Of a stretch of DNA of 46,664 bases, positions 1 to 9,067 are shown in pieces (position 1 is the stretch's first letter; every line of letters begins with the position of its first letter). A model generated the notes under the pieces. The model saw only the letters and a list, made by a program, of their open reading frames with translations, searched no databases and had not been told where the DNA came from. Location of the stretch: the NCBI RefSeq assembly GCF_003985125.1, contig NZ_ML133596.1, positions 1 to 46,664 of the forward strand. The letters are read 5' to 3'. The position numbers and the translations under genes were made by a program. The stretch is from Rhizobium phaseoli (GTDB taxonomy: Bacteria > Pseudomonadota > Alphaproteobacteria > Rhizobiales > Rhizobiaceae).

Positions 1-331
1 CCCTACCATTTTTTTGCAAGAAGCTCGCGGAGCGCGGCCGCATCCAGCATCTGTTCGGCCAGCAGCTTTTTCAGCCTGGCGTTCTCGTCCTCAAGCGCCT
101 TCAGCCGCTTGGCCTCGGAGACTTCCAGGCCGCCGTATTTGGCTTTCCAGTTGTAAAACGTCGCTTCTGAAATCCGTGCTTGCGGCAAAGGTCGGCCGCC
201 TTCGCACCAGCCTCCTGCTCCTTCAGCACCGCAATTATCTGCTCTTCGGTAAATCTCTGCTTCTTCATTCGTCCGTCCTTTGATGGGCCGGACTCTAATC
301 AATTCTGGAGGAAATTCGCAGGGGCAGGTCA
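1..331 (-). mobile_element. IS3-family (IS407-like) element, right-hand part
   Basis: This is the end of an IS3-family element that runs off the left edge of the window. It contains orfA on the - strand and appears to finish with the terminal bases GGGGCAGGTCA at 321-331. Ending in CA agrees with the TG...CA termini of IS3 elements, and the sequence resembles IS407-group ends as I remember them. The partner orfB would lie outside the window. No target duplication can be checked because the other end is not present. Confidence 0.7.
3..268 (-). pseudogene. IS3-family transposase OrfA, frameshifted
   Basis: The encoded protein is the small HTH/leucine-zipper OrfA of IS3 elements, which binds the ends and forms the transposase together with OrfB by programmed frameshifting. 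The reading starts at 268 with MKKQRFTEEQIIAVLKE and the second half reads ISEATFYNWKAKYGGLEVSE, both hallmark blocks of IS407-type OrfA. The two halves are in different frames. One G appears to be missing around 171-178, where the conserved KHG-ISEAT junction falls, so the copy is probably inactive. The C-terminal half (residues about 45-88) has the expected heptad-rich KALEDENARLKKLLAEQ coiled coil and ends in a stop at 3-5. Confidence 0.8.
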
Positions 332-1483
332 GAGCAGTCCAACGTCCCCCAGCTTGACCTAAGGCGTAAACGGCGCACCCCTTAGTTAGCGGTGTAGGTA
401 TTGACCCAATTCATCAGGCTAAAGCTCAATTCGATGTCATGGAACTACTCAACAACCTCCAGCAACCGAGGACCGCTTTCTTCACCACGGTGCGGCGGTC
501 CATGAGATGCTGCATTGGTCTCCCGATTGCTTCATCTTCGGCAGGAGGCTTCTGGATTGGGCATCGTCTGGTTTAGAAAGCACCTCCGACTCAGGCGACT
601 GTTGCCGACCGCCGCTCCTGATTAGATGACATGTTTCCGGAAGAGAACATGCTTCGAAATTTGAGCGTTTCCCGTTGCCTTTTCTACCTACGCCGATCGA
701 GAAGCTCGACCGTCTCGGTAAGCGCGGGGGTGGAAACATTAAGAACAACGTCAACGAGATGACTACAAGCTCAGAACTTGCATTTGGCGGAAATAAGCTC
801 CGCAAACTTTACTACCGGAGGGTCGAGGCGGGTCCAGTCTGATTTGCCCAGAGCCGGCGCTTTTAACGCGGCGGCCTCGGCGCAGTCGACGACGTTCCCG
901 CCCATCGGACGAAAACTGGCGGGGCAACTTCGACGTCGAAGATGGCGCGGATTGTTGCACGAAAGCCCGCCGCGAGGGCATCCCATGCAGGTCGCCGACT
1001 ATCGGACGCAGACCGGCTTAGAGCAGTCTTTTGTCAGACATGTACTCCGCGGTTGTCGGCATTGAGACTGAATGGCGGGAGCTTGACACTACGCGCTGCT
1101 ACGAAATGCCTGCTGAACCCACGAATTCACTTCGGCACGCGATTTGCTCTGGTCACGGTATGTCGCCAATCGCAGCGCGATGGTCTTCGGGCGGCGCATC
1201 GCTGTTCGCGTCTCGTGAGTTCCGATGGTTTGCTGGGCAATGATAGTGGCTCGGTTGTGTGTGCCGGGAAAATGTGAGGAGTGTTAGATGCGATCTAGAG
1301 TTCTTCGTTTGCGACCCACAACAATCGCCCACGTCGCGAGCGGTACAGCCAAAGCGGCAGACCTTGAGCCAGGCGGGAAGCCGGGGGTGTGGGACTGGAC
1401 TGGAAGTTCTGTTTGCGGACGGGTCGGTGGGCGGGTGCGGTCGAACCTGCTGCGCCAATTCCTACGGTCGGCCGACCTATGGC
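332..1483. other. Intergenic region with no recognisable gene
   Basis: About 1.15 kb lies between the IS end and the cyp115 remnant. Several open frames exist but none encodes a protein family I recognise, and none has a convincing ribosome-binding site. The first 25 bases after the IS (about 337-360) contain TCCAACGT, which recurs next to the IS3 remnant at the other end of the window (46249-46256), so part may be an older IS end. A promoter for the gibberellin operon could lie here, but I cannot point to one. Confidence 0.5.
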
Positions 1484-1672
1484 GATACCGACATGTTCGA
1501 TTTCAACCGGCTGCAAAACCCGCACCTGCCCCTCGGCCAGGGGCCGCATCTGTGCGTGGGCGCTGCGCTGGCGCGCCTGAAATTGGGAAGTGCCTTCCCC
1601 CCGCCGTTCGTGCGGCCGGAGGATCTGGCGCTGGCAATCGCCGCGGAGGACGTCGTCTACACGCTGTCTTAA
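1484..1672 (+). pseudogene. cyp115 remnant (3' end only)
   Basis: Only the last 60 or so codons survive. They read DMFDFNRLQNPHL followed by GQGPHLCVGAALARL, which is the cytochrome P450 cysteine loop with its heme-ligand Cys, and end LALAIAAEDVVYT before a TAA at 1670. Nothing P450-like is visible upstream, and the segment after the heme loop seems altered (SAFPPPFVRPED). Its position immediately before cyp112 matches cyp115 in complete gibberellin operons, where CYP115 converts GA9 to GA4 by 3-beta-hydroxylation. Truncated cyp115 is known from most rhizobial operons. Assignment as cyp115 rather than another P450 rests on position and my memory of the family. Confidence 0.75.
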
Positions 1673-1740
1673 CTCATTTGCTGCCCGCAGTCTGCCCGTC
1701 ATCTTCCGCCCCTTCCGGGCTTAAAGAGTGAAGCGTCACC

Positions 1741-3021
1741 ATGTCCGAACAATCCTTGCCGACGCTGCCGATGTGGCGGGTCGATCACATCGAGCCCTCG
1801 CCCGAGATGTTGGCGCTACGCGCCAAGGGTCCGATCCACCGCGTGCGCCTTCCGTCCGGGCACGAATGCTGGTGGGTGACAGGCTATGACGAGGCCAAGG
1901 CGGTGCTGTCTGACGCGGCATTCCGGCCCGCGGGAATGCCTCCGGCGGATTTCACCCCAGATTCGGTCATTCTCGGTTCGCCGGGATGGCTGGTCTCGCA
2001 CGAAGGGGACGAGCATGCTCGGTTACGCACGATCGTGGCGCCGGCCTTCAGCAACAGCAGGGTGAAGCTGCTTACGCAGCAGGTCGAGGCGATCACCGTG
2101 CAGTTGTTCGATACGCTGGCGGTTCAGCCCCAGCCCGCAGACTTGCGACGCCATCTCTCCTTTCCGCTTCCGGCCAAGGTAATCAGCGCGCTGATGGGCG
2201 TGCCCTTCGAGGAACACGCCTTTTTCGCAGGGCTCTCCGACGAGGTGATGACGCACCAGCATGAAAGCGGCCCGCGCAGCGCGTCCGGCCTGGCCTGGGA
2301 AGAGCTCCGCGCCTACATCCACGGCAAAATACGGGGCAAGCGACAGGATCCGGGCGATAACCTGCTGACGGATCTGCTAGCCGCGGTCGACCAGGGCAAA
2401 GCGACCGAGGAAGAGGCGATCGGCCTCGCGGCGGGCGTGCTGGTGGCGGGGCACGAGAGCACCGTCGCGCAGATCGAATTCGGCCTGCTGGCCATGTTTC
2501 GCCATCCGCAACAGCGCGAACGCCTGGTCCGCGATCCTTCCCTGGTTGACAAGGCGGTGGAAGAAATACTGCGCATGTATTCGCCTGGCGCGGGGTGGGA
2601 CGGCATCATGCGCTATCCCCGGACCGACGTTACCATCGCGGGCGTGCATATACCCGCGGAGAGCAAAGTACTGGTCGGCCTGCCGGCGACCTCGTTTGAT
2701 CCGTGCCATTTCAAAGACCCGGAAGTCTTCGACATCGGACGCGACGCAAATCCCCACCTGGCGTTCTCCTACGGGCAGCACAATTGCATCGGGGCGGCGC
2801 TGGCGAGGCTGGAACTGAAGGCCATATTCGGTTCGATCTTCCAGCGCTTTCCCGCGTTGCGCCTGGCCGTGGCGCCCGAAGAACTGAAGTTGCGCAAGGA
2901 GATCATCACCGGCGGGTTCGAGGAGATGCCGGTGCTCTGGTGCGGACGCCCCCCGGCATCGCAATCTTCTCATTTGGCGGCGCCTGGCGCGCACCGGTCA
3001 GATCAGCCACTCGACAGGTAA
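1741..3021 (+). CDS. cyp112: Cytochrome P450 CYP112 (gibberellin biosynthesis)
   Basis: CYP112 is a soluble bacterial P450 that acts late in gibberellin synthesis, carrying out the C20 oxidation steps from GA12 towards GA9 (established for the rhizobial operon). The 426-residue product has all P450 signatures: I-helix AGHEST at 236-241, ExxR at 275-278, and the cysteine loop FSYGQHNCIG with heme ligand Cys349. The N-terminus MSEQSLPTLPMWRVDHIEPS and the body match CYP112 as I remember it. The familiar C-terminus EMPVLW is followed by about 26 extra residues before the stop, so the normal stop may have been lost. It is the first intact gene of the operon and cyp114 starts 5 bases after its stop. 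Confidence 0.93.
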   Translation: MSEQSLPTLPMWRVDHIEPSPEMLALRAKGPIHRVRLPSGHECWWVTGYDEAKAVLSDAAFRPAGMPPADFTPDSVILGSPGWLVSHEGDEHARLRTIVAPAFSNSRVKLLTQQVEAITVQLFDTLAVQPQPADLRRHLSFPLPAKVISALMGVPFEEHAFFAGLSDEVMTHQHESGPRSASGLAWEELRAYIHGKIRGKRQDPGDNLLTDLLAAVDQGKATEEEAIGLAAGVLVAGHESTVAQIEFGLLAMFRHPQQRERLVRDPSLVDKAVEEILRMYSPGAGWDGIMRYPRTDVTIAGVHIPAESKVLVGLPATSFDPCHFKDPEVFDIGRDANPHLAFSYGQHNCIGAALARLELKAIFGSIFQRFPALRLAVAPEELKLRKEIITGGFEEMPVLWCGRPPASQSSHLAAPGAHRSDQPLDR

Positions 3022-3026
3022 TCAAG

Positions 3027-4628
3027 ATGGACGTGCAAGACACCACGGCAGCATGCCACGACGCCTTCGCCGAGCTGGCGTCGCCAGCATGCATCCAAGA
3101 CCCGTACCCGTTCATGCGGTGGTTGCGAGAGCACGATCCGGTGCACCGCGCGGCGTCGGGCCTCTTTCTGTTGAGCCGCCACGCCGACATCTACTGGGCG
3201 TTCAAGGCTACGGGCGATGCGTTTCGGGGGCCGGCGCCATCCGAACTGGCGCGCTATTTCCCGCGTGCGGCGAGCAGCCTGTCGCTCAATCTGCTGGCGT
3301 CTACGCTAGCCATGAAGGAACCACCGACGCATACGCGTCTGCGCCGGCTGATTTCGCGCGATTTCACCGTGGGCCAGATCGACAACCTGCGGCCGAGCAT
3401 CGCGCGCATCGTCGCAGCTCGCCTGGATGGCATGGCGCCCGCACTGGAGCGAGGAGAGGCGGTGGACCTGCATCGGGAATTCGCACTGGCCTTGCCCATG
3501 CTTGTCTTCGCTGAATTGTTCGGCATGCCCCAAGACGACGTTTTCGAGCTCTCAGCGATCGTCAGCGCCATTCTAGAAGGCCTGAGCCCGCACGCCAGCG
3601 ATCCACAGCTCGCCGCGGCGGACGTGGCCAGCGCCAGGGTGAAGGCCTATTTCGGCGACCTCATACTGCGCAAGCGCGCCGATCCCCGCCGCGACATCGT
3701 GTCGACACTGGTCGGCGCACACACCGACGACGCCGATACGCTCTCGGACGCGGAGTTGATCAGCATGCTGTGGGGCATGTTGCTGGGCGGCTTCGCCACC
3801 ACTGCTGCGACTATCGACCATGCGGTGCTGGCGATGCTGGCCTACCCCGAGGAGCGGCACTGGCTGCAGGGAGACGCCGCAGGGGTGGAGGCATTTGTAG
3901 AAGAAGTACTGCGCTGCGAGGCGCCCGCCATGTTCAGCTCCATTCCGCGTATCGCCCAGCGCGACATCGAACTGCATGGCGTGGTGATCCCGAAGGACGC
4001 GGACGTGCGCGTGCTGATCGCGGCCGGCAATCGCGACCCGGACGCTTTCGCTGATCCCGACCGCTTCGATCCGGTGCGGTTCTACGGCACCAGGCCTGGC
4101 ACGTCGAGCGACGGAAAGATTATGCTGAGCTTCGGCCACGGCATCCACTTCTGCCTAGGTGCTCAACTCGCCAGGGTGCAACTGGCCGAGAGCCTGCCGC
4201 AGATCCAGGCTCGCTTCCCCACGTTGGCCTTGGCCGAGCAGCCGACCCGGGAGCCCTCAGCGTTCCTTAGGACGTTCCGCGCGCTGCCGGTGCGGCTGCA
4301 CGCGCAGGCGGCGGCTGAGGTTCGCGTCGTGGTCGACCAGGACCTGTGCGGAACCACTGGTCAGTGCGTGTTGACGCTGCCGGGCACCTTTCGTCAGCGC
4401 GAGCCGGACGGCGTGGCGGAAGTGTGCATGGCGACGGTCCCGCAGGCGCTGCACGCCGCCGTGCGCCTAGCAGCCAGCCAGTGCCCGGTCGCGGCCATTC
4501 GGGTGATCGAAAGCGAAGCCGGCGATGACCATTGCACCAACCCCGGCCCTACGCCCTCTCCGGCAGACGCTGAGCGACATGCAGCGAAAGACCTACGCAA
4601 TCCAGGAGAACATGATGGAACGATTTAA
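3027..4628 (+). CDS. cyp114: CYP114-ferredoxin fusion protein
   Basis: This is a 533-residue in-frame fusion. Residues about 1-425 are CYP114, with I-helix GGFATTAATID, ExxR at 293-296 and heme loop FGHGIHFCLG (Cys376). Residues about 430-500 are a small 3Fe-4S-type ferredoxin with C441-x5-C447 and C486-Pro, normally the separate Fd(GA) gene of the operon. In the known pathway CYP114 with Fd(GA) carries out ring contraction of ent-7-hydroxykaurenoic acid to GA12-aldehyde, and the SDR completes oxidation to GA12. Fusion puts the electron donor on the enzyme. An ATG at 3027 is chosen because the open frame upstream overlaps cyp112 and lacks P450 sequence. The stop overlaps the SDR start. Confidence 0.9.
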   Translation: MDVQDTTAACHDAFAELASPACIQDPYPFMRWLREHDPVHRAASGLFLLSRHADIYWAFKATGDAFRGPAPSELARYFPRAASSLSLNLLASTLAMKEPPTHTRLRRLISRDFTVGQIDNLRPSIARIVAARLDGMAPALERGEAVDLHREFALALPMLVFAELFGMPQDDVFELSAIVSAILEGLSPHASDPQLAAADVASARVKAYFGDLILRKRADPRRDIVSTLVGAHTDDADTLSDAELISMLWGMLLGGFATTAATIDHAVLAMLAYPEERHWLQGDAAGVEAFVEEVLRCEAPAMFSSIPRIAQRDIELHGVVIPKDADVRVLIAAGNRDPDAFADPDRFDPVRFYGTRPGTSSDGKIMLSFGHGIHFCLGAQLARVQLAESLPQIQARFPTLALAEQPTREPSAFLRTFRALPVRLHAQAAAEVRVVVDQDLCGTTGQCVLTLPGTFRQREPDGVAEVCMATVPQALHAAVRLAASQCPVAAIRVIESEAGDDHCTNPGPTPSPADAERHAAKDLRNPGEHDGTI

Positions 4629-5457
4629 AGGCAAGGTGGCCGTGGTGACCGGCGCCGGCGCCGGGATCGGCAAGGCATGCGCCCTCGCCATCGCGCGCGA
4701 GGGCGGCAGAGTGGTGGTGGCCGACATTGATGGCCCCGCTGCCATCGCCTGCACCGCACAGATCGCAGCCGAAGCGGGCCAAGCGCTGGCCGTGGCCATG
4801 GACATCGCAGATGCGCAGGCGGTGGCAGAGCTGTTCAAAACGGCGAAGCGGCGCTTCGGTGGGGTCGACGTGCTTGTGAACAATGCGAGCGCCATGCATT
4901 TGACTCCGCACGACCGCGCGATCCTCGACCTGGACGTGGCGGTCTGGGACCAGACCATGGCGACCAATTTGCGCGGCACGCTCCTTTGCTGCCGGCAGGC
5001 CATCCCACAAATGATCGGCCGTGGTGGTGGCGCGATCGTGAACATGTCATCGTGCCAAGGGCTCAGCGGCGACACCGCACTGACGTCATACGCCGCGTCG
5101 AAGGCCGCAATGAACATGCTGTCGGCCTCGCTTGCCACCCAATACGGACACGCGAAGATCCGCTGCAACGCGGTTGCGCCAGGTCTTGTCATGACCGAAC
5201 GTCTCTTCGCCAAGCTGGACGAGTGCATGCAACGGCATCTACACCGGCACCAGCTCCTGCCGCACGTCGGCCGCCCCGAGGACGTAGCCGCGCTGGTCGC
5301 GTTCCTGCTCTCGGAGGAGGCTGCGTTCATCACCGGCCAGGTGGTGTGCATCGACGGCGGCATGTTGGCGCATGTTCCAACCTACGCCGACGGTGGCAAC
5401 AGCGCGGCTCGGCCGGCCGGTGACGCCGCCGAAGCAGCCGCAGCGTCGCATTGGTGA
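4615..5457 (+). CDS. Short-chain dehydrogenase/reductase SDR(GA)
   Basis: This 280-residue classical SDR is the gibberellin-operon dehydrogenase, which in the characterised rhizobial pathway oxidises GA12-aldehyde to GA12. The Rossmann motif TGAGAGIG is at 12-19, NNAS follows in the middle, and the catalytic Tyr159 and Lys163 are in YAASK. The motif CIDGGM near the C-terminus is typical of the family. The ATG at 4615 is preferred over 4612 and 4525 because AGGAG at 4604-4608 sits 6 bases upstream. The start overlaps the end of the CYP114-ferredoxin gene, and the TGA stop shares one base with the cyp117 ATG, so the genes are probably translationally coupled. Confidence 0.92.
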   Translation: MERFKGKVAVVTGAGAGIGKACALAIAREGGRVVVADIDGPAAIACTAQIAAEAGQALAVAMDIADAQAVAELFKTAKRRFGGVDVLVNNASAMHLTPHDRAILDLDVAVWDQTMATNLRGTLLCCRQAIPQMIGRGGGAIVNMSSCQGLSGDTALTSYAASKAAMNMLSASLATQYGHAKIRCNAVAPGLVMTERLFAKLDECMQRHLHRHQLLPHVGRPEDVAALVAFLLSEEAAFITGQVVCIDGGMLAHVPTYADGGNSAARPAGDAAEAAAASHW

Positions 5458-6740
5458 TGGACATGCTGCTCAACCCGCTGAACCGCTGGCGCCGGCTACG
5501 GGACGACATCCCGGTCATGCCTGGCGCTTTCCCCCTGGTCGGGCATCTTCCCGCCATCGTCTGCGATCTGCCGCGCCTGCTGCGGCGCGCGGAAAGGACC
5601 CTAGGCAGCCACTTCTGGCTGGACTTCGGCCCGGCCGGACACCTGATGACATGCCTGGATCCAGATGCGCTCGCATTGCTCCGGCACAAGGAAGTGTCCT
5701 CGGCACTGATCGAAGAGATGGCGCCCGACATCCTTGGCGGAACGTTGGTCACTTTGGACGGTAGCGCGCACCGGCAGGCGCGCGATGGGATAAAAGCGGC
5801 GTTTCTGCCGAGGGGTCTGACCGAGGCCGGCATTGGCGAGCTGTTCGAACCAATTATTAGGGCTCAGGTCAAGGCGTGGCGCGACCGCGGTGAAGTCGCT
5901 ATCCTGCCAGACACCCGCAACCTGATGCTCAAACTCACCTTCAGTCTCATGGGCATCCCCGCCCAAGACCTGTCGGAGTGGCATCGCAAGTACCGGCAAC
6001 TGCTACAATTGATGGTCGCGCCCCCGATCGACCTGCCGGGGATGCCCTTGCGACGCGGCCGCGCCGCGCGCACCGGGTTGATCAACGACATGGTGAGCGC
6101 CTTCGATTGCAGCGATGGCGCGCTCTCCGATGACGTCCTGGTCGCCAATATCCGCTTGCTGCTGCTTGCCGGCCACGAGACCTCCGCCTCGACGATAGCC
6201 TGGATGGTGATCGAGCTGGCGCAGCATCCAGAGCTGTGGGACGCCCTGGTCGAAGAGGCGCAACGCGTGGGCGCGGTGCCGACCGGGCACGAGGACCTGG
6301 CGCAATGTCCGGTCGCAGAGGCGCTGTTTCGGGAGACGCTACGAATGCATCCGGCTTCCTCGCTCGTACCGCGTCGCGCGATGCAGGAATTACAACTCGG
6401 CCAGCGGCGCATTCCTTCGGGCACTCATTTGTGCATCCCACTACTGCATTTCTCGACCTCGCCGCTGCTGCACGAAGCGCCCGATCAGTTCCGTCTGGGG
6501 CGGTGGCTGCAACGCACGGAGCCGATCCGGCCGGTGGACATGCTGCAGTTCGGTGCCGGCCCACACGTCTGCATGGGCTATCACCTTGTATGGCTGGAGC
6601 TGGTGCAGTTCAGCATCGCCTTGGCATTGACCATGCAGGAGGCCGGGGTGCGGCCGCGATTGATGAGCGGCGTCGAAAAAGGCCGGCGCTATTACCCGAC
6701 CGCACATCCGTCCATGACAGTCCGCATCGGATTCTCATGA
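5457..6740 (+). CDS. cyp117: Cytochrome P450 CYP117
   Basis: CYP117 is the ent-kaurene oxidase step of the bacterial gibberellin pathway, converting ent-kaurene to ent-kaurenoic acid and further to the 7-hydroxy acid. The 427-residue protein contains the I-helix AGHETSAST, the ExxR motif ETLR, and the heme loop FGAGPHVCMG with Cys372. The ATG at 5457 overlaps the SDR stop as TGATG; TTG and GTG codons at 5451 and 5454 are alternatives. The N-terminus MDMLLNPLNRWRRLRDD has no membrane anchor, as expected for a bacterial P450. The next gene of the ancestral operon (ggps) is decayed, so transcription must continue through about 770 bases to reach cps. Confidence 0.92.
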   Translation: MDMLLNPLNRWRRLRDDIPVMPGAFPLVGHLPAIVCDLPRLLRRAERTLGSHFWLDFGPAGHLMTCLDPDALALLRHKEVSSALIEEMAPDILGGTLVTLDGSAHRQARDGIKAAFLPRGLTEAGIGELFEPIIRAQVKAWRDRGEVAILPDTRNLMLKLTFSLMGIPAQDLSEWHRKYRQLLQLMVAPPIDLPGMPLRRGRAARTGLINDMVSAFDCSDGALSDDVLVANIRLLLLAGHETSASTIAWMVIELAQHPELWDALVEEAQRVGAVPTGHEDLAQCPVAEALFRETLRMHPASSLVPRRAMQELQLGQRRIPSGTHLCIPLLHFSTSPLLHEAPDQFRLGRWLQRTEPIRPVDMLQFGAGPHVCMGYHLVWLELVQFSIALALTMQEAGVRPRLMSGVEKGRRYYPTAHPSMTVRIGFS

Positions 6741-6884
6741 GCTGGGATCCTCTGCCCCGTGTCAAGAGGCAGCGGCGACGACGATGGGCGGCATTGCTGC
6801 ACTCGGCGCGCGCGCGCGGTGCGACGCCGGCAGCACCGCGGCGGCTCGCCGCTCGCCGCGGCATTCTCTGTCAGGTAGAAGGAG

Positions 6885-7490
6885 ATGAACAACATGCAGA
6901 AGGGTTCCACGCTAAACGACGACCGAACTGGCGTTTCCCCGTTCGGCGGATCGGGCGCGCAGGCGTGCGGCGGATTGCCGGTGCGCGCGTCCATAGGCAT
7001 TGGCGCGCTATGCGCCGTCGCGGAGGATGCCGCGCTTTACTCTGTACCGCGCACTGGATCGCTATCGCGCCTGTTTCGGCCTTGTATTGTAGGTGGTCGA
7101 GGATGACACGCCAGCGGATGACGCGACGCTGGGCAAGCCCCCGGCAAGCATGCGGCGGAGAAGAAAGCAACCGGCGTGCCGATCACGAAGCTGCATGCAG
7201 CGCCCCAGTCAGTGCCGGGCCTATGGCCAGAGGCCGAGGAAGCCATCACCTCGCTGCGCCCGCGTGCGGAGCGGTTGGCGCAGGCCGTGCAGCGGGCCAA
7301 AAGGGTATCTGTTCAAGCACGCGCCGTGCGCATTGGCGCCGGTCCGCACGGAGGCGCCGCCGTACCGCTGCGATCGGCCGGCGGCACCGCTAGATGCTAC
7401 ATTGTGTTCGATTCCACGGCGCAGATCGGAGCGGTTGCCCACCGCGGACCGCCGCCAGCATAGGTGCGCTTCGCCGCGCTTCTCGTCAAC
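6885..7490 (+). pseudogene. Probable remnant of the in-operon GGPP synthase gene
   Basis: In gibberellin operons a geranylgeranyl-diphosphate synthase gene lies between cyp117 and cps. Here a ribosome-binding site (AAGGAG) and start MNNMQKGSTLNDDRTG are still present at 6878-6940, but the frame breaks repeatedly and stops near 7106. No DDxxD prenyltransferase motif can be found in any frame. Later stretches in other frames (7093 onward and 7176 onward, the latter with EAEEAITSLRPRAERLAQAV) may be debris of the same gene. The identification rests mainly on position and the retained start. About 140 bases between cyp117 and this remnant hold nothing recognisable. Confidence 0.5.
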
Positions 7491-7513
7491 TGCCTGCAGA
7501 GGGAACATCCCGC

Positions 7514-9067
7514 ATGAGTGCGCTGTCCGAACAGATCCTTTCTGAATTGCGCCACCTGCTGAACGAGACGCGCGATGGCGGCAGCGTGAGTCCGTCCGTT
7601 TACGACACGGCGCGCGTTTTGCAGTTCAGCGGCAACGTCACCGGTCGGCAGAACGGATACGCGTGGCTCATGGCGCAGCAACAGGCCGATGGCGGGTGGG
7701 GAAGTGCTGACTTCCCACTGTTCCGCCATGTACCCACGTGGGCGGCGTTGCTTGCATTGCGGCGTGCCGATCCTCTTCCCGGCGCTGCGGACGCAGTTCA
7801 GGCTGCAACGCGGTTCCTCGAGCGCCAGCCGGATCCCTACGCGGATGCGGTGCCGGAAGACGCGCCGGTAGGCGCGGAGCTGATCCTGCCGCAGATCTCC
7901 GGCGAGGCCACATCCTTGGTGGGCGACGTGGTGTTTCCGCGCTACCCGGCGCTGTTGCCGTTGCGGCAAGCGTGCCTGGTTAAGTTGGGGACGGTGGGAC
8001 CGCTGCCGAGCGGCCATCCGTTGTTGCACTCCTGGGAAGCCTGGGGGACGTCGCCGACCACGGCATGCCTGGACGACGACGGCAGCATCGGCATCAGCCC
8101 GGCGGCAACCGCCGCGTGGCGTGCGCACGCCCTCACACAGGCGAGCGCGCCACAGGTCGAGCGTGCGGACAGGTATCTTCAGGCCGCATCGCGCGCGGCG
8201 CGCAGCGGCATCGAAGGTGTCGTTCCCAGCGTCTGGCCGATCAACGTGTTCGAGCCATGCTGGTCGCTGTACACTCTGCATCTGGCCGGGTTGTTTTCGC
8301 ATCCCGCGCTCGCCGAGGCGGTGCGCGTGATCGTCGCGCAGCTCGATGCCTGTCTGGGCGTGCGCGGTCTGGGTCCGGCCTTGCACTTCGCGGCCGATGC
8401 GGACGACACTGCTGTTGCGTTGTGCATCCTGCGCCTAGCAGGACGCAACCCGGGTGCCGACGCGTTGCGCCACTTCGAAATCGGCGGGCTGTTCGTTACC
8501 TTCCCCGGCGAGCGCAATGCCTCGGTGTCGACCAACATCCACGCCCTGCATGCGTTCAGACTTTTGGGAAAGCCCACCGCCGGTACCAGCGCTTACCTTG
8601 AGGCCAATCGCAACGCGGACGGTCTATGGGACAATGACAAATGGCATGTTTCGTGGCTGTATCCCACCGCGCATGCAATCGCTGCGCTCGCGCAAGGCGC
8701 GCCCCAGTGGCGCGACGAGCGCGCGCTGGCGGCGCTGTTGCAGGCGCAGCGCGACGACGGCGGCTGGGGCGCGGGTCGCGCGTCAACATTTGAGGAAACC
8801 GCCTATGCGCTGTTCGCGTTGCACGTGATGGATGGGCGCGAAGAGCCGACAGGGCGCGCCCGCATCGCGCTGGCGGTCGCGCACGCGCTGGAGTGGATGC
8901 TCGCTCGCCATGAGGCGCATGAATTGCCGCAGACGCCGCTGTGGATCGGCAAGGAATTGTATTGCCCGACCCGGGTCGTGCGCGTGATCGAACTCGCCGG
9001 CTTGTGGCTGGCTCTTCGTTGGGGGCGGCGTATCCCGACCGAGGTAGCAGGAGGAATAGCGCAATGA
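7514..9067 (+). CDS. cps: ent-Copalyl diphosphate synthase
   Basis: This class II diterpene cyclase converts geranylgeranyl diphosphate to ent-copalyl diphosphate by protonation-initiated cyclisation. The 517-residue protein has the DxDD general-acid motif as DADD at residues 295-298 and two QW-like repeats (QQQADGGWGSADFPLF near residue 55 and QRDDGGWG near residue 415), as in other bacterial class II cyclases. The ATG at 7514 follows a weak GAGGGAA site. Its start lies just after the decayed ggps. The stop overlaps the ks start as ATGA, so the two cyclases are coupled, consistent with their consecutive reactions. Confidence 0.93.
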   Translation: MSALSEQILSELRHLLNETRDGGSVSPSVYDTARVLQFSGNVTGRQNGYAWLMAQQQADGGWGSADFPLFRHVPTWAALLALRRADPLPGAADAVQAATRFLERQPDPYADAVPEDAPVGAELILPQISGEATSLVGDVVFPRYPALLPLRQACLVKLGTVGPLPSGHPLLHSWEAWGTSPTTACLDDDGSIGISPAATAAWRAHALTQASAPQVERADRYLQAASRAARSGIEGVVPSVWPINVFEPCWSLYTLHLAGLFSHPALAEAVRVIVAQLDACLGVRGLGPALHFAADADDTAVALCILRLAGRNPGADALRHFEIGGLFVTFPGERNASVSTNIHALHAFRLLGKPTAGTSAYLEANRNADGLWDNDKWHVSWLYPTAHAIAALAQGAPQWRDERALAALLQAQRDDGGWGAGRASTFEETAYALFALHVMDGREEPTGRARIALAVAHALEWMLARHEAHELPQTPLWIGKELYCPTRVVRVIELAGLWLALRWGRRIPTEVAGGIAQ

